Positions 39,001 through 48,000 of a DNA stretch of 64,000 nucleotides are shown piece after piece; position 1 is the stretch's first letter; the number at the start of each line of letters is the position of its first letter. Made by a program: the position numbers and the translations under genes. This DNA comes from Cyclina sinensis. Lineage: Eukaryota; Mollusca; Bivalvia; Venerida; Veneridae. The notes under the pieces are model-generated. The model searched no databases, was not told the origin of the DNA, and saw nothing but the letters and a program-made list of their open reading frames with translations. The stretch is taken from positions 41,666,352 through 41,730,351 of the forward strand of contig JAAONU010000011.1 of assembly GCA_012932295.1 (NCBI GenBank), given 5' to 3'.

Positions 39001-42000
39001 TGGGCTCTGTGACCTAGTTTTTGACCACGGATGACCCATATTCGAACGTGAGCTAGAAATCATAGAAGCAACCTTTCTAACAAATTTCGAAGTTATTTGG
39101 AATTAAAATCTTACCTCTAGAGTGTTAACAAGGTTTTTTTTCCATATTTTGGCTCTGTGACCTTGTTTTTGACCCAAAATGACCCAAACTCGAACTTGAA
39201 TAGAAATCATCGAAACGACCTTTCTGACAAATTTCAAGGACATTTGGACTGAAAATGTAACCTCTAGAGCATTAACAAGGTTTTTCTACTTTTGGGCTTT
39301 TTGACCTAGTTTTTGACCCCAGATAACCTATATTCAAAACTGAGCTAGAAATCATTGAAACAATCTTTTTGATAAATTTCCAGGTTATTTGAACTGAAAA
39401 TGTTGGCTCTAGAGTGTTAACAAGACTTTTCCATATTTGGGCTCTGTTACCTAGTTTTTGAACCCAGATGACCCATATTCAAACTTGACTTTAAAAATCA
39501 TCAAAGCAACCTTTCTGACAAATTTCCAAGATAATTGGACTGAAAATGTAACCTCTGGAGTGTTAATAAGATTTTTCTATTTTTGGACTCTTTGACCTAG
39601 TTTTTGAACCCAGATGACCCATATTCAAATTTAAGCTAGAAATCACAGAAGCAACCTTTCTGACAAATTTCCAGATTATTTGTGCTGAAAATGTTACCTC
39701 TAGAGTGTTTACAAGGTTTTTCAATATTTGGGCTCTGTGACCTAGTTTTTGACCCTAGATGACCCATATTCGAACTTGAGCTAGAAATCATTGATACAAC
39801 TTTTCTGACAAATTTTCAGGATATTTGGACTGAAAATGTAGCCTCTAGAGTGTTAACAAGGTTTTTCTATATTTGGGCTCTGTGACCTAGTTTTTCAACC
39901 CAGATAACCCATGTTCGAACTCGTCCCAGAAATCATTGGGACAAACATCCTGACCAAGTTTCAAGACAATTGAGGCAAAAATGTGACCGCTAGAGCGTTA
40001 ACGAACTAAGTGTGTACAGACGACAGACATTGATCGATCCTAATAGCTCACCATGAGCCTACGGCTCAGGTGAGCTAAAAAAGCAAACTTCAATAAGGAA
40101 GCTAAACAAAGAGTCGAAATAAACTAGCTTATAATTGCTATTCAAGTATGTACCTTTCTAACATTTATACCAGCTGTCTTCTCTCCTTGAGCATGTCTGT
40201 TTCTCAATTCAGTTACTGTAGTGATTGGATTGAGACCAGCATTTTCTGCCAACGTGAATGGTATGACTTCTAGAGCCTCAGCAAATGCTCGGAAACAGTA
40301 CTGTTCCACACCAGACAGGGAGTTAGCATAGTCCATTAGTTGGATAGACAGTTCAATCTCAGGGGCACCACCTCCAGCTATTAATGCCCTGTAAGCATCC
40401 ATAATTGTTGTTATTGTTTTGAAGTAAGTGACCCTTAAACCTAATGACCCCAAAAGATCACAACCTGTGTCATCACACTTACAGCCTTTAAACCATTTTT
40501 ATAATATTTCATTGTTTCTTTCCTAAATAGCTACTGAGCAAAAACTGTATTTCCCTATGATCTCAGCTGGTAACCTTGGACCTACTGAACACAAGCACAA
40601 CTGAACTCACCAACCTATATACCAAGTTTCCTTACAGTATTTTCTTCCTTACTAATTTATTGTGTAGAAACTGTTTTCCTTGTATCTCAGCTGGTGATCT
40701 TGACCCTGAACCTACTGACCCCAAAAGCAATACATGCATTATACCTAATATAATTTGTGTCCTTGCCCCCAAAATAATCCCAAACTTCATTTCTATACCA
40801 CTTACCTATAACTCAAGTTTCATTTCACTGACTCCTCTGAAACTTAATAACTGGAAACCTTTCTCCTTTTATTAAGTTGGTGACCTTGACCTTGAACCTA
40901 CTGACCCCCAAAGCAATCAAAACTGGTTTCATCAAACATTCTACCTATACATCCAAGTTAATCTCCACACCTCTTTCAAAACTAAAGTTACCAAGGAGAA
41001 ACAACTGCCATCAGCCTAGACAACATTCACAAATCTTTTTCGTAGAAAACCTGTTTTAAATTATGACCATGTCTTGTCTGTGATTACCTGATCAAGGAAG
41101 AAGTTATGTAAATCAGTTCATTTCTCTTCCTGCTCATATAAAGCTCGATTACAACTAAATAATGGAAAGACAATTCTGAACAAGTTGTTCAGAACTTATA
41201 TTAACACCTGTACACACCTTTTCTTGACAAGACATCTGATAACACAGAGAGCGTCATGCAGAGATCGGTCTGCTTCCTCCAACATCAGTTTGTTTGATCC
41301 TCTCATCAGCACTGTGACAGTTCTACCTGGGTTAGCTATACCAGTGATCTGAAGAGAGATCAGAACATTTTATTTCCTCAGATAGATCAAACACAGAGTG
41401 GCATGTGAATTTGGACTGCTAATGCAACCAGTCTTTTCTGCATGCAAGGTGACCCAGCACTCACAATTCTATTGAAACAGCATTGGTTAAACTAAATGTA
41501 TAAAAGTGTGTGTATTTACTGAAGGAACTTTCCCAGGCCTTTTGTTGTTTTACACCATATAATTTAAAATCTTTTCCTATATTTTTTTTTTTGGAGCACA
41601 AATTGAAACTTTTTTATATAGAACACCAACCTTAACAATTTTACTGGGTCCAGTATGTATTTCTTCAACAAGATCAGCACTTCCGAGGGATTCTGGTACA
41701 AAGTGATCCAAACTCGCTATTGGACGACATCCTAAACTCTGAAATGTAACAGTCACTTTGTATAACAATAAACACTTTCAATACTACAATTTTTTGATAG
41801 AACTTTGCAGAATCTTTGCTCTTATTTCATGATTGTGACACATGGTTTGTTAATTGTGATTTATTATCAAAAAGTTCCCTGTCACTTACACTTTTGTTTA
41901 GTATCTTTGTACACTTGTGTAAATGCCATTATAAAGATATGCCTAAACTAGAATTAAACTATCATAAATTTTGTTACTGCAGCCACACAACAACTATATA

Positions 42001-45000
42001 GAAGCATAAACCAGAAACATTCCTAAAATCCAACCTCGCAGAATCTCTCTTTTTTTTTTTTTTAAATAACTGCCCAACTGCTATTAAACAGATTACTAAG
42101 GGGAAGCAACTGTAACAAATACTTACCTTGCAAACAAATTCAATGTCTTCCCTTTCAATATCTTTTACTACCATAATTTTCATCTTGGCTAAGAAATGAA
42201 GAGCTAGATCACTAACTGCATCCCTGAAACAGGAGGAACAAAACGTTTAAGTTCTATCATTTAATCTTTTTCCTATTCTATTCATCAGCTGTCAAACTGT
42301 CATGTCTTACAGAAAGCCAACTTTTACACTTCACTAGGATCCTACAATACCAACTTTTTCAGTCACTGTTTGGCTTCATTTTTGAATTCAGTGATTTTTT
42401 TACCCAAAATTTGACGCCGAATATCGGCCTTTTCACAATCCGAAAAATTGCTAAAATTTCACAAAAATATGAAGAAAAATTCACAATGCCCATCAACAAT
42501 ATGATTTGAAACTGTTTTTTCATAGAATTGATGTAAAAAGTCTTAAAAGTCGAGCAAAACTTTGAAGAATTTAGCCGCAAAAAATGCCGATCGGAGACAG
42601 CGAATTCGCCGTACAGTACAGAAATACCGTATGACGGCTTTTATCATTAACTTCCAGTCAAGTAGACGCTCAAGACTGTACACAAAGCGCTCAGTTACAT
42701 GGAGCCCGGTCATCGGTTTATTCGGTTTATTTAGCTTCGTCCAAGATGTCAAGAAACAGCAAATATTATTTTAGAAAATTTAAAAAAGCCATGCCGCCGG
42801 TACACCAACAATATTTTCAGCATTTGAAACTGTAAAAAAAATTAAATGACCGTGGTGTTCAGCCTAGTTCTCTTCAGTGTTCCAGTGAAAATTCTACATG
42901 TGATTCCTTGTCATTGCCAGAAAATATTGTTCTAAATGAACAAGAAGCAGTTACTTTGTCTCCTCAGTCAACGCTCTCACCACAGCCTGATCAAGAAAAA
43001 TCTTGTGAAGCAGACATTTTACCAATTTTTCGTGACCCAAATGATGTAATGCCAGAAAGTAAAAAAAAGTTGAAATTCAAACAGTCAAAAATACAAATAA
43101 CAAAGCTGAATTTCTCACATTTTAGTTATTTATCCTTTCCATTTCATTACAGACACTTAATCAGACTGCATGTATTGTTTTAATACATGTATAATTCTTT
43201 TACATTTCAGAATTAAGGTGTTAATGTTTCATTTATTTTTCACAATTTTGAACTTAAATGCGCTTAAAAATTCACAATAGAAAAGGCATGGGCTGTTTCA
43301 CAAAAAAGTGAAAAAAATCACAGGAATTACAAAGGATGCTGAAATGATAAAAATAAATACATGTCCCACATCAAAGAACTCCTATATTGCCTGTTAAAGG
43401 TTCTTTTTATGGTGAAACAAGAACTGTCACTGTAAGATGACAATGCCCCCGAACATGGTGCTTTGACCTTTGAACTGAGAACCAGTCATTCAGTGGTCAA
43501 GGTCAAATAAATATAGGTCAGTGGGAAGGTCTTATCCAAAAGGGGTTGTGTCTAAGTATGAAGTAATTCCATTTACTTATAAGGAATTTATGGGCAATGT
43601 TAAAGTTTTTGGACAATTGGATCTTCAAGGTGAAGGTCATTCAGGGGTCAAGGTCAAACAAATATAGGTCAGTGGGAAGGCCTTGTCCAAAGGGGTGTTG
43701 TGTTTAAGTATGAAGTGTATCCACTTACCAATTTGGAAGTTATGGCCAAATATTAGTCTTTGGACAATTGGATATTCAGGGGTCAAGGTCAAATAATTAA
43801 AGGTCAGTGGGAAGGTCTTGTCCAAAGGGGTGTTGTGTCCAAGTATGAAGTAAATCCACTTACTAATAAGGAAGCTATGGGCAATGTTGAAGTTTTGGAC
43901 AATTGGATCTTCAAGGTAAAGGTCATTCAGGGGTCAAGGTCAAATAAATATAGGTCAGTGGAAAGGTCTTATCCAAAGGGGTGTTGTGTCCAAGTATGAA
44001 GTAAATCCATTTACTAATAAGAAAGTTATTGCCAATGTTAAAGTTTTTGGACGGACTGACGGACAGTTCAAAAACTATATGCCTCCCTTCAGGGGCATAA
44101 AAAAATGCAGGCAGTGTAATTATGATTCTCTCTAAATTTGGGAACGGGTTATGTCCATAAAATGGGTGAAAATTTGCAACAACTCTCCATGTTAGATTAA
44201 TCCTGATGTTTGACTGCTTCATGAGTTCAAACTAGTTCTCTCACAGAAAATGCTGAATGAAGATAGTCACTGTGGACTCTCACCCCTGGTCAAAACATTT
44301 GAAGATATAGTTTTCCAACAACAAAACTTTGCACTTCTGATTTTCAAGCCCATATTTACCTAAGAATGGATTTCTGTATAAGTAGCACAGTGCAGCCTGC
44401 CTTCTTAATCTGTTTGACAATGTTGAGTATATACTGCCTTTCTTCTCTCAGAACTCTGTCCATCTGTGTGTAATCTGACACTATCACACTGTTGTCCATC
44501 TAAATATAAATATACTATGTTGGCAAATTCCAATAAACTGGATCTTTTTATGCTTAAATGTGACCCATAAAAATGGGTATTGTAAACAGTTTGACAACTT
44601 TCTATTTATTTGTCCATTCAACAAACTCTAACTAAAATAGCTTTTTAAATACACATGTGGTTATCTTAGTACCCCAAATGCTCAAATATTAATATCTGGC
44701 AATGTTTTTCGTTCAAGAACTGCAATTATCGGTGCCCGTAACAATTATGTTGCGTGAATATCGCTAGGGTTGCATTTAACTATTTATTTCATTAAGGACA
44801 ATTAACTCAAGAGACACTTTCTTTTGAAAATATCGAATAAACATAGCATTATCTCGAAGTGTCAACACCTTCTCAACCCCTTTCTGATGTGTAAAAAACA
44901 TCTCATAATTATGGCGACATCAATCAACACTTATTATTGTGTTTGTTTAACAATATATGGACCACATCCGCTCCTTTTTCTAACAAGCATCTTAATAAGA

Positions 45001-48000
45001 TTTACATGTTATGTGCTGTAGAAGCATCTTAATTCATCAAAGACATTGGACATTCGTTAAATTTTTGTTAAATTTAAATGTTAAGGGTCCAGTGGTAACG
45101 CGCTGGACAGGTAAACCAGGGGTTCCGAGTTCGATCCCCCTCTCCTCCACTAACATTACTAATAGTCTTTCGGATGAGATGTTAAACCGAGGTCCCATGT
45201 GTCAGTGCTATACACTGAGCATGCAAAAGAACCAGGGTGTCTCTGGAATGGGATACTTTCTGTATCTTGCACTTCTCCCACAACATAAAATAACCAATCT
45301 CTTCAGGGGGCGTCGGTCATAAGGGCAACCGGTACCAACGATAAATAAGCTCAAATAGAGAGACATGATTGAATCTTTAGCAGTTAACACATTTAGAAAA
45401 AAAAAAGGAAAAAGAAAAAAATAACAGTATTATAACAGCTTTTACAATACCATACTGTCAGTACTGATGACACTGGTTTTCTCCCCTTTACAATGCTCTC
45501 CAAAAAGAAGGTGCACCAAAACAGAAAACATGATCATTTGGGCAGGAATTATTGAATTCTGGCCAGTATTTTACAAGTTTTCAAGCTTGAAAAAATTGTC
45601 TGTAGCCCACCCTTATGTACAATACGCACCCCTTCTTGGAAACTAAAAATTCTTGAAAGTGCATATTATATTCAAACTTTTACAGTAATTTCTTATAACT
45701 GCATAAAGATGGAAAACCCATAAAGTCAGTATCTATACTATATCTAAATATTTATCAATTTACAATTAACAAAAAAACTCAAACATTTCTACTTACATCT
45801 GTTTTTGGAGGAGATATACAGAACTGTATAAGACCTATTTTTGCTTTCTCTACTTTGTTTGGTCCACCCACACCCTGTGTCTTCTGGTCAAAAACCAAAC
45901 CATCTATCAATTCAATATCTTCAACAGTTCCACTAAAAAGTAATGAAGACTGTTTCTGACACACACATAACATTTAAAGCAGTAAGGATAGAATCTTCGT
46001 TTTTTAAGGTTTCTATAACACAGCCTTGATCTAGAGAAAAGTTAATTTCAAATAATCTTTCAGTAGCAAAAACCTGGCAAGTCTTCAACCAAAACAGACA
46101 ATTTTATAGCTCATGTTTATAGTATAGTTTAGCTACAAAAACAAAACTCTGGTTTACTCAGCCCTAACCTGAATATGTACAAAGAAGAAAATGCCAAAAA
46201 TAAACTTACATCAAAAACTTAGATTAATAACTCATGGTAAAATTGTCTAACACCTGTATCTACTCAGTTTTATTGACAGCCCTCTAGATACAGTGATACA
46301 CTTAAACTTACTACTAAAGACAGATTTAATCCAAACTTACCCTAATTTTTTCACTACTTTGATATCATTTAAGTCAACATTGTTAGCCACAGCTGGGTCA
46401 ATGACCTTGAGGACAGCATCAACAGCTATTGGTGAAAGAATATTCGAGAACTGTGACACCACCTACAGAAGTCAAAACAAGTTATAAACAGGTATAAATG
46501 GTACATGAACTGTTTGCTAAAGGAAGGAATCTGATATTCTTTCAGTGGAATCTATCTTTTCAGCAGTCTTTAGATGGTAAATTAATCAGCTATTCCCTTA
46601 AAACAAAGCAGTATCTTTATCCTCTACTAGCAACTGCCTGCCTCCTCACTCATTCCAGTAGTGGGTGCACTCCAGCAACCTCCATTCAGTGACAAGCTTC
46701 TATGGTCACATTTTTCATCCTAAAATCTTCAATGAACTTGTGTTAAATGTAGAGGAGATAAGTTACCTTAGAATTAAGGGATGTGGAAGCACTCTTCAGT
46801 AGGGATTCCCTATCATTTAGATCAAGGGGTGTAGTCATTCCTTCAAGAATCTGAAGAGATTTTTCTGAAGCTTTCTGGAATGCCTCAGATATACTGGTAG
46901 GGTGAATACCTGCAATATGAAATATTTTGTTATGAAACCATTTTATTACTTTAAACATGTTTTGAAAGCATACCAATACATACATGTTGTCAAGAAGCCA
47001 TGGAAGCAGGACATTTACTGCTAAAAAATTCTATAAAAAATGAAATACTTTAGGTTTAGTTGATTCTATAGCAGCTTTCAATGGTATTTTGTAACACTTA
47101 AAATGCAGAGGCTACAAGTTTGTTTTTATCACTTTTAAGAAAGGAAAGTAGTACTTTTGTCTCTGCTCTTTAATTGGTTTACTTTAGCTAACTGCAACAC
47201 CCTGTAATACTGGAAGAGCAACTTGGAAGAACCAATACTGGAGCATTTTCAATAAAAAAAATGCTGACTTTTCCAAATAAATGGCAATGGTTTGTAGGGA
47301 CTTTAACGACCCAACCACAGAGGGGTGTCCTCTCTTCATACACACATGAACTTCATGTCATAATATGACATCCCTTCACCTATCACCTGATACCAACTTG
47401 TAATATTACCTTTAGACAGAAGTTTAGCACAAGCATCAAGTAGACTTCCAGCAATAACACATACTGATGTGGTTCCATCTCCAGCTTCTACATCCTGGGC
47501 CTTAGACAGCTCCACCAACTACAAAATATACAGAGAAGATTAATAAAAACTGTTAAAAAATGCAGCTGTGACCTCGCTCTGTCCTGTAAGCCTACACAGT
47601 GAATATACATAGTCCTGAGGTTTCGTTAAGAGACTGATTGTTGCCAAGCACCTCTGTCTTCTATCTCTAGTTTTCTATCAAGGTTATCTCAACCTTTATT
47701 TTATGCTTTCAAAAAACTACCCTGGAAACACAGGCTACCTGACTAGGACAGGGCTCGACAAATGTTTTGGAAGCAACTCGTCTTGCAGGACGAGCAGCTC
47801 AGAATTTTCACTCGTCCTTCTGCAATTAGTACTCGTCCTGTAGTTCACTAAGGAAAAAACAGTAAACTGATAATTTTGTATAAATCCCCTACTCCCTGTC
47901 TAATATGCGCCGATTATTGCATTGTGACATTTAAAAAAGTTCTGAAATTTTCACGTAAAGATCCATCTTTTTTTACAGCAATAAAATTCGGTATGTGCGG

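Noticed and set aside
40576..41059. Plus-strand open frames within CCT4 intron 11
   Set aside because: They lie in tandem repeat units and show only repeat-derived residues.
45086..45160. Possible tRNA gene (good B box)
   Set aside because: No complete cloverleaf or acceptor stem can be drawn, and a long SINE body follows.
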